Below are positions 29,507 through 39,132 of a DNA stretch of 64,000 nt, one piece after another. Below the pieces are notes generated by a model that saw only the letters and a program-made list of their open reading frames with translations, was not told where the DNA came from and searched no databases. A program made the position numbers and the translations under genes. Numbering within the stretch: position 1 is the first letter of the stretch; each line of letters opens with the position of its first letter. The DNA is from Betaproteobacteria bacterium (lineage in GTDB: Bacteria > Pseudomonadota > Gammaproteobacteria > Burkholderiales > SG8-39). Location of the stretch: the NCBI GenBank assembly GCA_029883975.1, contig JAOUIL010000003.1, positions 36,174 to 100,173 on the forward strand, given 5' to 3'.

Positions 29507-29903
29507 GGCGGGGCACTCCTGGGCCCGCCGACCGCGCCGGCGCCGGCTCGGGCGGGATGTCCTCGATCCTGCGGCAGGCGAGCGTGAGGCACAGATCCAA
29601 TTCGAGCAGGTCCGGCTCCACGGCCAGCCCGGCGCTGGTCAGCGCGGCGCACTGCCCGTGCACAGCCTCGCGCATCTTGCACAGGTCGGCGCTGCCGAGC
29701 GGCGGCGACGGATGCTGCTGCAAGTCGAACGGCGCCCAGCCTGCGTCGATGCGCTGGATGCGCGCGATGCGCTCCGCCGGCCACGAATCGAGATAGCGCC
29801 GCACTGCCTCGACGACGTCGGATCTCACGCTTGCCTGTGTGAGCAGGCCGGTGAAGCGCTGCAGTGCGACTTGCGAGTCGACCTCGGTGCGGGCGGCAGT
29901 CAT
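29499..29903 (-). CDS. Hypothetical protein (134 aa)
   Basis: MTAARTEVDSQVALQRFTGLLTQASVRSDVVEAVRRYLDSWPAERIARIQRIDAGWAPFDLQQHPSPPLG...; frame consistent, no recognised family. Confidence 0.55.
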   Translation of the reverse strand: MTAARTEVDSQVALQRFTGLLTQASVRSDVVEAVRRYLDSWPAERIARIQRIDAGWAPFDLQQHPSPPLGSADLCKMREAVHGQCAALTSAGLAVEPDLLELDLCLTLACRRIEDIPPEPAPARSAGPGVPRHA

Positions 29904-29985
29904 GGCGGTCCCCCTGTGAGCTGCACCTCGATTCAACTCCACATTCGTGGCCGACCGTTGTAAACGTATGCAAGGCATTTTCGTC

Positions 29986-30013
29986 TTCGCGGCGCGGCAG
30001 CTCGCGCCGCGAA
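29986..30013. promoter_or_regulatory. Perfect 11-bp inverted repeat in divergent intergenic region
   Basis: TTCGCGGCGCG-gcagct-CGCGCCGCGAA. Confidence 0.5.
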
Positions 30014-30074
30014 TTCTGATAAAGTCTCGCGCACCGCAAGCGGTATGGATGTACTGAGGGCGAGCGTCGACGAC

Positions 30075-30980
30075 ATGGTCAAAGACAAAGTGGTAGTGAT
30101 CACCGGCGCCGGCGGCGGCATCGGCAGGGACTTCGCGCTCGCGTTCGCCGCCCATGGCGCGCGGGTCGTGGTCAATGACCTGGGGACTACGGTCACGGGC
30201 GAAGGTGCAAGCGCGCATCCCGCGCAGAACGTCGTCGACGAGATCCGCGCCAAGGGCGGCGAGGCTGTTGCCAGTACCGAGAGCGTGGCGGACTGGGAGG
30301 CGGCGAACCGCATCGTGAAGACGGCGATCGACGCGTTCGGCCATCTCGACTGCGTGGTGAACAACGCCGGCATCCTGCGCGACCGGTTCTTCTTCAACAT
30401 GTCGGTGGAGGAGTGGCGCGCGGTCATCGACGTGCACCTGAACGGCGCGTTCTACGTCTCGCGCGCCGCGGCGCCGTACTTCAAGAGCCAGAATTCCGGC
30501 AGCTACGTGCACATGACCTCGACCTCGGGTCTGATTGGCAACCTCGGGCAGGCGAACTACTCCGCAGCCAAGCTGGGCATCGTCGGGCTGTCCAAGTCGA
30601 TCGCGCTGGACATGGCGCGCCACGGCGTGCGCTCGAACTGCATCGCGCCGTTCGCCTGGAGCCGCATGATCGGCTCGATTCCCACGGACACTCCAGAGCA
30701 AAGGGCGCGCGTGGAACGCATGAAGGTCATGGAGACCGCCAAGATCGCGCCGCTGGCGGTGTACCTCGCGAGCCCGGCGGCGGAGGGTGTCAGCGGGCAG
30801 ATCTTCGCCGTGCGCGCCAACGAGCTGTTCCTCATGTCGCAGAGCCGGCCGGTGCGCTCGGTGCACCGTGCGGGCGGCTGGACGCCGGAGGGCATCGCCG
30901 CGCACGGCATGCCGGCGCTGCGGCAGGGCTTCTTCCCCCTCGATCGCACGCAGGACGTCTTCACGTGGGACCCGCTGTAG
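30075..30980 (+). CDS. Short-chain dehydrogenase/reductase
   Basis: MVKDKVVVITGAGGGIGRDFALAFAAHGARVVVND...NNAGILRD...YSAAKLGIVGLSKSIA. Confidence 0.92.
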   Translation: MVKDKVVVITGAGGGIGRDFALAFAAHGARVVVNDLGTTVTGEGASAHPAQNVVDEIRAKGGEAVASTESVADWEAANRIVKTAIDAFGHLDCVVNNAGILRDRFFFNMSVEEWRAVIDVHLNGAFYVSRAAAPYFKSQNSGSYVHMTSTSGLIGNLGQANYSAAKLGIVGLSKSIALDMARHGVRSNCIAPFAWSRMIGSIPTDTPEQRARVERMKVMETAKIAPLAVYLASPAAEGVSGQIFAVRANELFLMSQSRPVRSVHRAGGWTPEGIAAHGMPALRQGFFPLDRTQDVFTWDPL

Positions 30981-32131
30981 CCGGCGCGGGGCACGAGGAG
31001 CTGCGCGCGGGCGTGCGGGCCCTGTGCGCGCAGTTCGACTCCGCCTACTGGCAGAAGGTGGACGAGGCGCGCGCCTACCCGGAGGCCTTCGTCGACGCGC
31101 TGACCGGGGCCGGCTGGATGGCGGCCCTGATTCCCGAGCAGTACGGCGGCTCCGGACTGTCGCTGACCGAGGCGACGGTGATCATGGAGGAAATCTCGCG
31201 CTCGGGCGGCAACCCCGGCTGCTGCCACGGCCAGATGTACAACATGAACACGCTGCTGCGCAATGGCTCGGAAGCGCAGAAGAAGAAGTACCTGCCGAAG
31301 ATCGCCTCGGGCGAGCTGCGCATGCAGGCGATGGGCGTCACCGAGCCCACGGCGGGCACCGATACCACCAAGATCAAGACCGTGGCGGTGAGGAAGGGCG
31401 ATCGCTACGTGGTGAACGGCCAGAAGGTGTGGACCTCGCGCCTGCAGCACTCGGACCTGATGATCCTGCTGGCGCGCACCACGCCGCTCGGCGAGGTGGC
31501 AAAGAAATCCGACGGCATGTCGGTGTTCCTCGTGGAGAAGAAGGAAGCGCTCGGCAAGGGCCTGACCATGCGGCCGATCCGCAACATGGTGAACCACGAA
31601 ACGAACGAGGTGTTCTTCGACAATCTCGAGATCCCCGCGGAGAACCTGATCGGCGCGGAGGGCAAGGGTTTCCGCTACATCCTCGATGGCCTGAACGCCG
31701 AGCGCATCCTGATTGCCGCCGAGTGCATCGGCGACGGCTACTGGTTCGTCGAGCGCGCGACGAAGTACGCGAAGGAGCGCGTGGTGTTCGACCGGCCGAT
31801 CGGCCAGAACCAGGGCATCCAGTTCCCGATCGCCGAAGCGTACATGGAGGTGGAGGCCGCGAACCTGATGCGCTACAAGGCCGCCGCCTTGTACGACGCG
31901 AGGCAGCACTGCGGGGCGGAGGCCAACATGGCCAAGCACCTCGGCGCCAAGGCGTCCTGGGAGGCGGCCAACGTCTGCCTGCAGACGCATGGCGGCTTCG
32001 GCTTTGCCGCCGAGTACGACGTGGAGCGCAAGTTCCGCGAGACGCGCCTGTACCTGGTGGCGCCGATCTCCACCAACCTGATCCTCTCCTACGTCGCCGA
32101 GCACGTGCTGGGGCTGCCGCGCTCGTTCTAG
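30965..32131 (+). CDS. Acyl-CoA dehydrogenase family protein
   Basis: GWMAALIPEQYGGSGLSLTEATVIMEEISRSGGNPG...MGVTEPTAGTDTTKIKT...QTHGGFGFAAEYDVERKFRETRLYLVAPISTNLIL; GTG start overlapping SDR end. Confidence 0.92.
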   Translation: MGPAVAGAGHEELRAGVRALCAQFDSAYWQKVDEARAYPEAFVDALTGAGWMAALIPEQYGGSGLSLTEATVIMEEISRSGGNPGCCHGQMYNMNTLLRNGSEAQKKKYLPKIASGELRMQAMGVTEPTAGTDTTKIKTVAVRKGDRYVVNGQKVWTSRLQHSDLMILLARTTPLGEVAKKSDGMSVFLVEKKEALGKGLTMRPIRNMVNHETNEVFFDNLEIPAENLIGAEGKGFRYILDGLNAERILIAAECIGDGYWFVERATKYAKERVVFDRPIGQNQGIQFPIAEAYMEVEAANLMRYKAAALYDARQHCGAEANMAKHLGAKASWEAANVCLQTHGGFGFAAEYDVERKFRETRLYLVAPISTNLILSYVAEHVLGLPRSF

Positions 32132-32167
32132 GGCGCGGACGCACCGTCGGCTAGAATCGCCCCGGCG

Positions 32168-32911
32168 ATGCGCATCCTGGTGTCCAACGACGACGGCTAC
32201 TTCTCACCCGGCATTGCGCTGCTGGCCGAGCGGCTCGCATCGCTCGGCGACGTCACGGTGGTCGCGCCCGAGCGCGACCGCTCCGGGGCGTCCAATTCGC
32301 TCACGCTCGATCGCCCGCTGTCGGTGCGCCGTGCGGCCAACGGCTTCTTCTTCGTCAACGGCACGCCGACCGACTGCGTGCACCTCGCCGTCACGGGCTT
32401 GCTCGATTTCCAGCCCGACGTCGTGGTTTCCGGCGTGAACCTGGGCGCCAACATGGGCGACGACACCATCTACTCGGGCACGGTGGCGGCCGCGACCGAG
32501 GGCTTCCTGCTGGGCATTCCTTCGCTCGCCGTTTCGCTCGCCAGCAAGGAAGGCCGTCATGTCGAGAGCGCGGTGGACGTGGCGCAGGCGCTGGTCGAGC
32601 GCTTGCGGCGCGCGCCGCTCGGCCAGCCCGTGCTGCTCAACGTCAACGTGCCGGACGTGCCCGCCGCCGAGCGCGGGCCGATGGAAATCACGCGACTCGG
32701 CCGGCGCCACAAGGCCGAGCCGGTGGTGAAGATGCGCACGCCGCGCGGCGAGCAGGCGTTCTGGATCGGGCCCGCGGGCGGTGCCGCCGACGCCGGCCCC
32801 GGGACCGACTTCCATGCCGTGGCGAGCGGCCGCGTGTCGGTCACGCCGCTGCAGATCGATCTCACGTTCCATGCGCAGTGCGCGCCGGTGCGCGAGTGGC
32901 TGGACCGCTGA
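32168..32911 (+). CDS. surE: 5'/3'-nucleotidase SurE
   Basis: [51 protein letters not shown]...[26 protein letters not shown]. Confidence 0.97.
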   Translation: MRILVSNDDGYFSPGIALLAERLASLGDVTVVAPERDRSGASNSLTLDRPLSVRRAANGFFFVNGTPTDCVHLAVTGLLDFQPDVVVSGVNLGANMGDDTIYSGTVAAATEGFLLGIPSLAVSLASKEGRHVESAVDVAQALVERLRRAPLGQPVLLNVNVPDVPAAERGPMEITRLGRRHKAEPVVKMRTPRGEQAFWIGPAGGAADAGPGTDFHAVASGRVSVTPLQIDLTFHAQCAPVREWLDR

Positions 32912-33603
32912 ACGCACGCGGCGCGCGCGCCGCACGCGATCTCGCCGGCATCGGCATGACGTCGCAGCGCACGCGCCTGCGCATGGTGGAGCGTCTGCGC
33001 CGCAAGGGAATCCGCGACGAGCGCGTGCTCGCCGCCATGGCCGCCGTGCCGCGGCACCTGTTCGTGGACGAGGCGCTCGCCAGCCGCGCGTACGAGGACA
33101 CGGCCTTGCCCATCGGCTTCAGCCAGACGATTTCCCAGCCGTACGTGGTGGCGCGCATGCTCGAGTCGTTGCTCGGCGACACTTCGGTGCCGCGCAAGGT
33201 GCTGGAAGTGGGCACGGGCTGCGGCTATCAGGCGGCGGTGCTCGCGCAGCTGGGGGGCGAGGTGTACTCGATCGAGAGAATCCGCGCGCTGCTGGAGCGC
33301 GCGCGGGTGAATCTTCGCGCGCTGCGGCTGTCGAATTTGCGGTTGACGCACGCGGACGGCAGCGCCGGGCTGCAGGTGGCCGCGCCCTTCGATGCCATCG
33401 TCGTGGCGGCGGCAGCGTCGTGCGTGCCCGAGGCCCTCTTACGGCAGCTGGCGCCCGGTGGCAGAATGGTGCTGCCGCTGAAGACGGGATCGGCGCCGCG
33501 CGCTGCGCAGCGTCTCGCGTTATACGAGCGCGGGGTCCGCGGCATCACCGAGTCTGTGCTCGACGAAGTGCTGTTTGTGCCCCTCGAGACGGGAAAGCTA
33601 TGA
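32878..33603 (+). CDS. pcm: Protein-L-isoaspartate O-methyltransferase
   Basis: [41 protein letters not shown]...[15 protein letters not shown]; start may be internal (e.g. [14 protein letters not shown]). Confidence 0.95.
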   Translation: MRAGARVAGPLNARGARAARDLAGIGMTSQRTRLRMVERLRRKGIRDERVLAAMAAVPRHLFVDEALASRAYEDTALPIGFSQTISQPYVVARMLESLLGDTSVPRKVLEVGTGCGYQAAVLAQLGGEVYSIERIRALLERARVNLRALRLSNLRLTHADGSAGLQVAAPFDAIVVAAAASCVPEALLRQLAPGGRMVLPLKTGSAPRAAQRLALYERGVRGITESVLDEVLFVPLETGKL

Positions 33604-34589
33604 TCAACCGACAGACGCAAGGCCGGGCGCTGATCTGCATCGCGGCGCTGCTCGTCCTGGCGGGGTGCGGGTCCGCGCCGGTGCAGGCGCCCGTCACCGA
33701 CGGCCGCCCGCCGGTCGCGCCCAAGCCCGAGCCCGTGGCGCCCGCGGCGCCGGTCGCGGCGGCGCAGCCGGGCGTCCCGCCGGGCCATTACCTGGTCAAG
33801 CGCGGCGACACGCTGTACAGCATCGCGCTGGAGAACGGCGCAGACTACCGCGACGTGGCGCGCTGGAACAACCTGGACGACCCGACCAAGATCGCGGTCG
33901 GACAGGTACTGCGCGTGGCGGCGCCCGAGGGTGCGCCGGGCGTCCAGGTCGGCGCGGCGCCGGGAACCTCGCGGGTCCAGGCCCGGCCGCTGGAGGGCAG
34001 CGTGGCGGCGCGGCCGCTGCAGGCTGATGGCGCGACGAAGGTCTCTCCCAAGGCCCTGCGCCTGCCGTACAGCGAGGAAAATCTGGCGATGCTTGCGCGT
34101 GGCGAGGCAGCTCCCGTACCTTCGGCCACGCCCGCAGCGGCTGCCGCCGCACCGGCTGCGGCAACAGTCAAGCCCGAGCCGCCGAAGACTGCCGCGGTGG
34201 CGCGTGACCCCACGGGCATCGATTTCATCTGGCCGGCCAAAGGCGGTCTGCTGGCGAGGTTCGCGGAGCCCAACAGCAAGGGCGTGGACATCGCCGGCAA
34301 GGCGGGCGATCCGGTGGTGGCGGCAGCGTCGGGCCAGGTGCTGTACACGGGCACCGGCATCCGCGGCTTCGGCAAGCTGATCGTCATCCGCCACGAGAAC
34401 GGCTTCAGCAGCGTCTATGCGCACAACCGCGAAATCCTCGTGAAGGAGGGCCAGTCGGTGACGCGCGGCCAGCGCATCGCCGAGCTGGGCGACACTGACG
34501 CCGACCGGCCGAAGCTGCATTTCGAGATCCGCAAGTCCGGCAAGCCGGTAGATCCGATGCAGTACCTGCCCGGGGAGCGCCCGACCTAA
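33600..34589 (+). CDS. nlpD: NlpD-like LysM/M23 (LytM) murein hydrolase activator lipoprotein
   Basis: LVLAGCGS lipobox, Lys[29 protein letters not shown]23-like [49 protein letters not shown]. Confidence 0.92.
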   Translation: MINRQTQGRALICIAALLVLAGCGSAPVQAPVTDGRPPVAPKPEPVAPAAPVAAAQPGVPPGHYLVKRGDTLYSIALENGADYRDVARWNNLDDPTKIAVGQVLRVAAPEGAPGVQVGAAPGTSRVQARPLEGSVAARPLQADGATKVSPKALRLPYSEENLAMLARGEAAPVPSATPAAAAAAPAAATVKPEPPKTAAVARDPTGIDFIWPAKGGLLARFAEPNSKGVDIAGKAGDPVVAAASGQVLYTGTGIRGFGKLIVIRHENGFSSVYAHNREILVKEGQSVTRGQRIAELGDTDADRPKLHFEIRKSGKPVDPMQYLPGERPT

Positions 34590-35599
34590 GGGCGCGGCTT
34601 GCGCCGCGCCGCGCGCAGCGCGTCGGCCAGCTCCGTGACCGACATCGCGTAGAATAGGCTGCGGTTATAGCGCGTCAGCACGTAGAAGTTCTGCAGACCC
34701 AGCCGGTAGTCGGCGGCCCGCTCCGGCGTCTGCAGGCGCAGCAGGACCGCGCGCGTGTCGGCAGGCAGCGCTCCGTTGTTCGCCTGCACGCCCGCCTCGC
34801 TCAGCTCGAGCAGCGTGTGTCGCGGCATGGGATCGAGCGAGACGAACTGCGCGTGGTCCTCGCCGTTCACGCGCACGCGCAACTGCACCGGCGCGCCGGG
34901 CTGCCAGCCATGGCGGCGCAGGAAGTTGGCCACGCTGCCGATCGCGTCTGCTGGGTTGGCGCGCAGGTCGGTGGCGCCGTCCCCGTCGAAGTCCACCGCG
35001 TAGCGCAGGTAGCTGCCCGGCATGAACTGCGGGATGCCGATCGCCCCGGCATACGAGCCGCGCACGTCGAAGACGTCGACATTCAGGTCGCGGGCGAACA
35101 GCAGGTAGTTCTCCAGCTCGCCGCGGAAGAAGGGCGCGCGCGGCGGGTAGTCGAAGGCAAGCGTGGCGAGCGCGTCGATCACGCGCCAGCGCCCGGTGTT
35201 GCGCCCGTAGAAGGTCTCGATGCCGATGATCGCGACGATGATCTCCTCGGGCACCCCGTACGTGGCCCGGGCACGCGCGAGCGTGGGCGCGTGCGCCTTC
35301 CAGAAATCGAGCCCGGCGCGCACGTGGCGCTCGTTGACGAACAGCGCGCGATAGGTCTCCCACGAGTCCGCTTGCCGCGGCTGCGCGCGCATGGCCTCCA
35401 GCACGCCTTCCTCGCGCCGTGCCTGCGCGAAGACCCGCCGCAGCTCGTCCGCGTCGAACGCGTGGCGCTCGACCAGGTCCGCCATGAAGCGCTCCACCTC
35501 TGGCCGCACGGCAAAAGTCGGCGATGCCGGGTCGCTCGCCCGGGCCGGCGCGGCGAGCATCAGCAGCAGCAGGACGGCGACGCGGTGGACGGGGCTCAT
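34586..35599 (-). CDS. mltB: Lytic murein transglycosylase B
   Basis: GVPEEIIVAIIGIETFYGRNTGRWRVIDALATLAFDYPPRAPFFRGELE...GAIGIPQFMPGSYLRYAVDFDGDGATDL. Confidence 0.95.
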   Translation of the reverse strand: MSPVHRVAVLLLLMLAAPARASDPASPTFAVRPEVERFMADLVERHAFDADELRRVFAQARREEGVLEAMRAQPRQADSWETYRALFVNERHVRAGLDFWKAHAPTLARARATYGVPEEIIVAIIGIETFYGRNTGRWRVIDALATLAFDYPPRAPFFRGELENYLLFARDLNVDVFDVRGSYAGAIGIPQFMPGSYLRYAVDFDGDGATDLRANPADAIGSVANFLRRHGWQPGAPVQLRVRVNGEDHAQFVSLDPMPRHTLLELSEAGVQANNGALPADTRAVLLRLQTPERAADYRLGLQNFYVLTRYNRSLFYAMSVTELADALRAARRKPRP

Positions 35600-37560
35600 G
35601 CAATGCTCAGACTGCGCACGCGGCGCTCGAGTTCGAAGATGCGCTCGCCCGACGGCGCGCGCCCGTAGCGGGCGGCGAGATACAGCTCGGCGATCGCCTC
35701 GATGGCGGGACGGGCGGCGGGCAGGCGCTCGGCGGCGCGCCGCGCGAAGTCGCGCGGGCCTTCGTGCGGAGCGCGCACCAGGCCGCCGCGGGCGAGCTTG
35801 CGCGCAAACGCCTCCCAGGCCCGTTGCACGCGGTCCGGCCGCGCGAAGCGCCGCAGCGACCACGCCAGCAGCAGCAGCGTGAACGCGCCGAGAATCGTCG
35901 CCATGGCGGCCGTGAGCTTGCGCCAGTCGGCGTCGCGCATGCCGATGCGCAGCATCAGGTCGCGCTGGCGCTCGACGCCGTAGCCGAGCACCCAGACGTT
36001 CCAGCGGTGCGCCAGCGCCTCCCAGTTGGCGCGCAGTCCACGCAGCCACTCGAGCTGCGGCCGCATGAGCAGCGGCAGGGAATCACCGGCGCGCACCGAG
36101 CGGGCGATTCCCGACTCGACGCGCCCGGGGACGGCGGCGGCGGTGGGGTCGACGCGCACCCAGCCGCGGCCCGCGAGGTAGACCTCCGCCCAGGCGTGCG
36201 CATCGGACTGGCGCACGGTGATGATGCGGTCGACGTAGTTCACCTCTCCGCCCTGGTATCCGGTCACGACGCGCGCCGGCACGCCGGCCGCGCGCATCAG
36301 GTAGACGAAGGCGGAGGAGAAATGCTCGCAGAAGCCCTCGCGCGTGTCGAACAGGAAATCGTCCACCGTATCCGGGCCGAGGAGCGGCGGCTCCAGCGTG
36401 TACCCGAGACCGCCGCTCACGAAGAATCCGAGGGCGCGCTGCAGGATGGTCTGCGCATCGGCGCCGCCCTCACGCCATCCGGCCGCCAGCGCGCGCGCGC
36501 GCGGGTTGCCCGCGTCCGGCAGCGCGAGGGCGCGGCGCAGGCTGCCCGGCCGCTCCGCGCGTCCCGGCTCGGGCAGGGCGAGCGACGATGCGTCGTAGCG
36601 CAGGCGCGCACGCAGCGGGGCGGGCGACACCACCATGCCGTCGTGCGTGATGCGCGCGCGCGCCGGCAGGCGCGCGACCTGCTCCAGGACGAACATCCAG
36701 GACCGGTTGTGCGGCTCGAGCGTCACCACGTAGTCATAGGGGCCGGCGCCGCGCGGTGTGTCAAAGGAATCGATCCAGCTGGCGCCCATGCGCCAGGTGC
36801 GGCCGTCGAAGTCCCAGAGCACGGGGCCGCGCCAGTAGCGCTCGCGCGGGGAGGGCGGCTGGCCCTCGAATTCCGCGCGGAACGCGATGGCGTCGGATTG
36901 CGCCAGCTGCGAGACGGTGCCCGGGGACATGGAGTCGGACAGGCCCGTCATGGCGGCATAGGCGTCTTGCGGCAATCCCCACAGGGGGCCCTGCACCCGG
37001 GGAAAGAGCAGGAACAGGACCAGCGCGGCGGGCGCGGCGTGCACGAGCAGCATGCCCGCGGTGCGCAGGTTGGCCGCCGCCGGCCGCTGCGGCGCCGTCA
37101 AGCTGACGAGCGTCGCGGTGGTCGACAACAGCGCAACGGCCAGCAGGAGCGCGGTGGCGATGCTCTGCGTATAGAGCAGGTTGGTCATCGCCAGGAAATA
37201 GCACAGGAACGCCACCACGGCCGCGTCCCGATGCGTGCGCATCTCGATCAGCTTGAGCCCGGAAAACAGCACGAGCAGCACGATGCCGGTGGTGCGACCG
37301 TACAGTGTCCGGTACTCGACGTACACGGCGGCGATGGCGAGCACGGCGACCAGGAGCAGCATCCACCGGGGCGGCAACTTCGCGCCGGACAGTCCCAGCT
37401 GCGCGCGCCAGGCATAAAGGCCGGCGACCGCCAGGGCCAGCCACCAGGGCATGCGCAGGGCATGCGGCGCCGCGACCAGAACGAGCGAGGCGATCAGGCC
37501 GAGCAATTCGCGCGGCGCGATCGCCCGCTGCTCCGGCAGAAGAGGATGGGCGGCGGTCAT
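35596..37560 (-). CDS. TgpA-like transglutaminase (DUF3488) membrane protein
   Basis: Multi-TM N-terminus; transglutaminase core RAAGVPARVVTGYQGGEVNYVDRIITVRQSDAHAWAEVYLAGRGWVRVDPTAA. Confidence 0.92.
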   Translation of the reverse strand: MTAAHPLLPEQRAIAPRELLGLIASLVLVAAPHALRMPWWLALAVAGLYAWRAQLGLSGAKLPPRWMLLLVAVLAIAAVYVEYRTLYGRTTGIVLLVLFSGLKLIEMRTHRDAAVVAFLCYFLAMTNLLYTQSIATALLLAVALLSTTATLVSLTAPQRPAAANLRTAGMLLVHAAPAALVLFLLFPRVQGPLWGLPQDAYAAMTGLSDSMSPGTVSQLAQSDAIAFRAEFEGQPPSPRERYWRGPVLWDFDGRTWRMGASWIDSFDTPRGAGPYDYVVTLEPHNRSWMFVLEQVARLPARARITHDGMVVSPAPLRARLRYDASSLALPEPGRAERPGSLRRALALPDAGNPRARALAAGWREGGADAQTILQRALGFFVSGGLGYTLEPPLLGPDTVDDFLFDTREGFCEHFSSAFVYLMRAAGVPARVVTGYQGGEVNYVDRIITVRQSDAHAWAEVYLAGRGWVRVDPTAAAVPGRVESGIARSVRAGDSLPLLMRPQLEWLRGLRANWEALAHRWNVWVLGYGVERQRDLMLRIGMRDADWRKLTAAMATILGAFTLLLLAWSLRRFARPDRVQRAWEAFARKLARGGLVRAPHEGPRDFARRAAERLPAARPAIEAIAELYLAARYGRAPSGERIFELERRVRSLSIA

Positions 37561-38522
37561 TCGATGCCGTGCAGCGCAAGCGCCTGCAGGCAGGCGGCCT
37601 GGTGGGCCGCGCCGCGGTCCGGCCGCTTCTTCACGCCGGGCAGGCGCAGGCCGTAGCGCGCCCCCGATTGCTCGGCGGCGAGCGTCCAGCCGGCGAGCCG
37701 CGACAGCCGCGCTTCCGTGTCGAGCGCGGCGGGCAGGCGCGCTTCGTCGAGCCAGAGCTCTGCGCCCGATGCGCCCGAGAACTGCTTGGTGAGCATGTCC
37801 TCCGCGCGTGCCACCGCCTTCCAGGCAACGTGGCGGGGAGAATCCTGCAGCTGGTAGCCGCGCAGGCCGGCGAAGTCGTCGCTCCCCGTGGCATGTACGC
37901 GCTGCGCGCCCGCCTCGTCGGCAGCGGCGGGGGCGGGTAGCGGCACGCGCTCGGGGCGCGGATACACCAGGCAACGTACGTCGGGCTCGACGTAGCTCCA
38001 GGCCCGAAACAGCCCGAGCGGGTAGCGTGTCTCCAGCACGACGCGCCCGAGCGGCAGCCAGCCCCGGCGTGGCGCCGGAACGGCCAGCACGGCCTCGCGC
38101 ACCGAGGCGGATGGCAGGTCGAGGACCCCTTGGGCGCCGCTCGCGGCGTGCCGCACGAGCACCGCGGGCCGGTCGTGGGGCGCGCGGTTGTCCAGGATCA
38201 GCCTGAACTGCGCCGCCTCGCCGGCAAAGACCGGCTCCGCGCGGCCGGCATCCACGGTGAGGCGGGCAAGGTTGCGCACCGTGTGCACCATGCCGGCCAG
38301 TCCCATGCCGGCGAGCAGGAACGTCAGCGCGAACCCGAGCTGCAGCGCGTAGTTGATCGAGCCCACGAGCAGCAGGCCGAGCGTGGCGCCGAACATCCAT
38401 CCCAGGCGCGTGGGCAGGATGTAGACGCGGCGATGCCCGAGCGTGATCGCGCCGCGCTCCGGCGCGGCATAGCCGTAGAACCAGTTGCGCAGATGCGTGC
38501 CGGCCGAAGGGGCGCGCAGCAT
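37557..38522 (-). CDS. DUF58 domain-containing protein
   Basis: RLGWMFGATLGLLLVGSINYALQLGFALTFLLAGM...VYPRPERVPLP...GSDDFAGLRGYQLQDSPRHVAWKAVARAEDMLTKQFSG. Confidence 0.9.
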   Translation of the reverse strand: MLRAPSAGTHLRNWFYGYAAPERGAITLGHRRVYILPTRLGWMFGATLGLLLVGSINYALQLGFALTFLLAGMGLAGMVHTVRNLARLTVDAGRAEPVFAGEAAQFRLILDNRAPHDRPAVLVRHAASGAQGVLDLPSASVREAVLAVPAPRRGWLPLGRVVLETRYPLGLFRAWSYVEPDVRCLVYPRPERVPLPAPAAADEAGAQRVHATGSDDFAGLRGYQLQDSPRHVAWKAVARAEDMLTKQFSGASGAELWLDEARLPAALDTEARLSRLAGWTLAAEQSGARYGLRLPGVKKRPDRGAAHQAACLQALALHGIE

Positions 38523-38523
38523 G

Positions 38524-39132
38524 TCAGCTGGTCGCGCCCTGGTATCCCCAGCGCACTTTCCATGCGGCGAGCACCGCGCGCGGGTAGTCGGGTTTGCCGA
38601 GGCTGCCGTTGTAGCGCCCGAGGGCGCGGAAGTAGTCGCCGTTCTCCATGTCGAGATAGTGCCGCAGAATGACGCAGCCGTAGCGCAGGTTGGTGCGCAG
38701 GTGGAACAGGTTGTCGCCGCGCCGGCCGATCAGCTTCACCCAGAACGGCATGACCTGCATGTAGCCGCGCGCCCCGGCGCGCGACACCGCGTACTTGCGA
38801 AAGCGGCTCTCCACCTCGATGATGCCGAGCACCAGTTGCGGATCGAGGCCCGCGCGCAGCGCCTCGAAGTGCACCGTGCGCAGCAGCGCGATGCGCTGCT
38901 TGCGGTCGGGAACGCGCTTCTCCAGCCTGCGCGACATCTCGAACAGCCACTTGTGGGCGTCCTCGCGGTCGCGGAACACGAGCTCGGCGACCGCCTTGTC
39001 GGCGAGCGCCGCCGACATCCGGTGGCGCACGCTTTCCGCGAGTTCCTCGTAGACCTGCGCGCCGGCGTGCACGCCGCCCGGACAGAGCAGCACGGCGACC
39101 AGTATCGCGGCCCGCAGGTCGGCGCCCCTCAT
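38524..39132 (-). CDS. Lytic transglycosylase (SLT domain)
   Basis: [66 protein letters not shown]. Confidence 0.9.
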   Translation of the reverse strand: MRGADLRAAILVAVLLCPGGVHAGAQVYEELAESVRHRMSAALADKAVAELVFRDREDAHKWLFEMSRRLEKRVPDRKQRIALLRTVHFEALRAGLDPQLVLGIIEVESRFRKYAVSRAGARGYMQVMPFWVKLIGRRGDNLFHLRTNLRYGCVILRHYLDMENGDYFRALGRYNGSLGKPDYPRAVLAAWKVRWGYQGATS

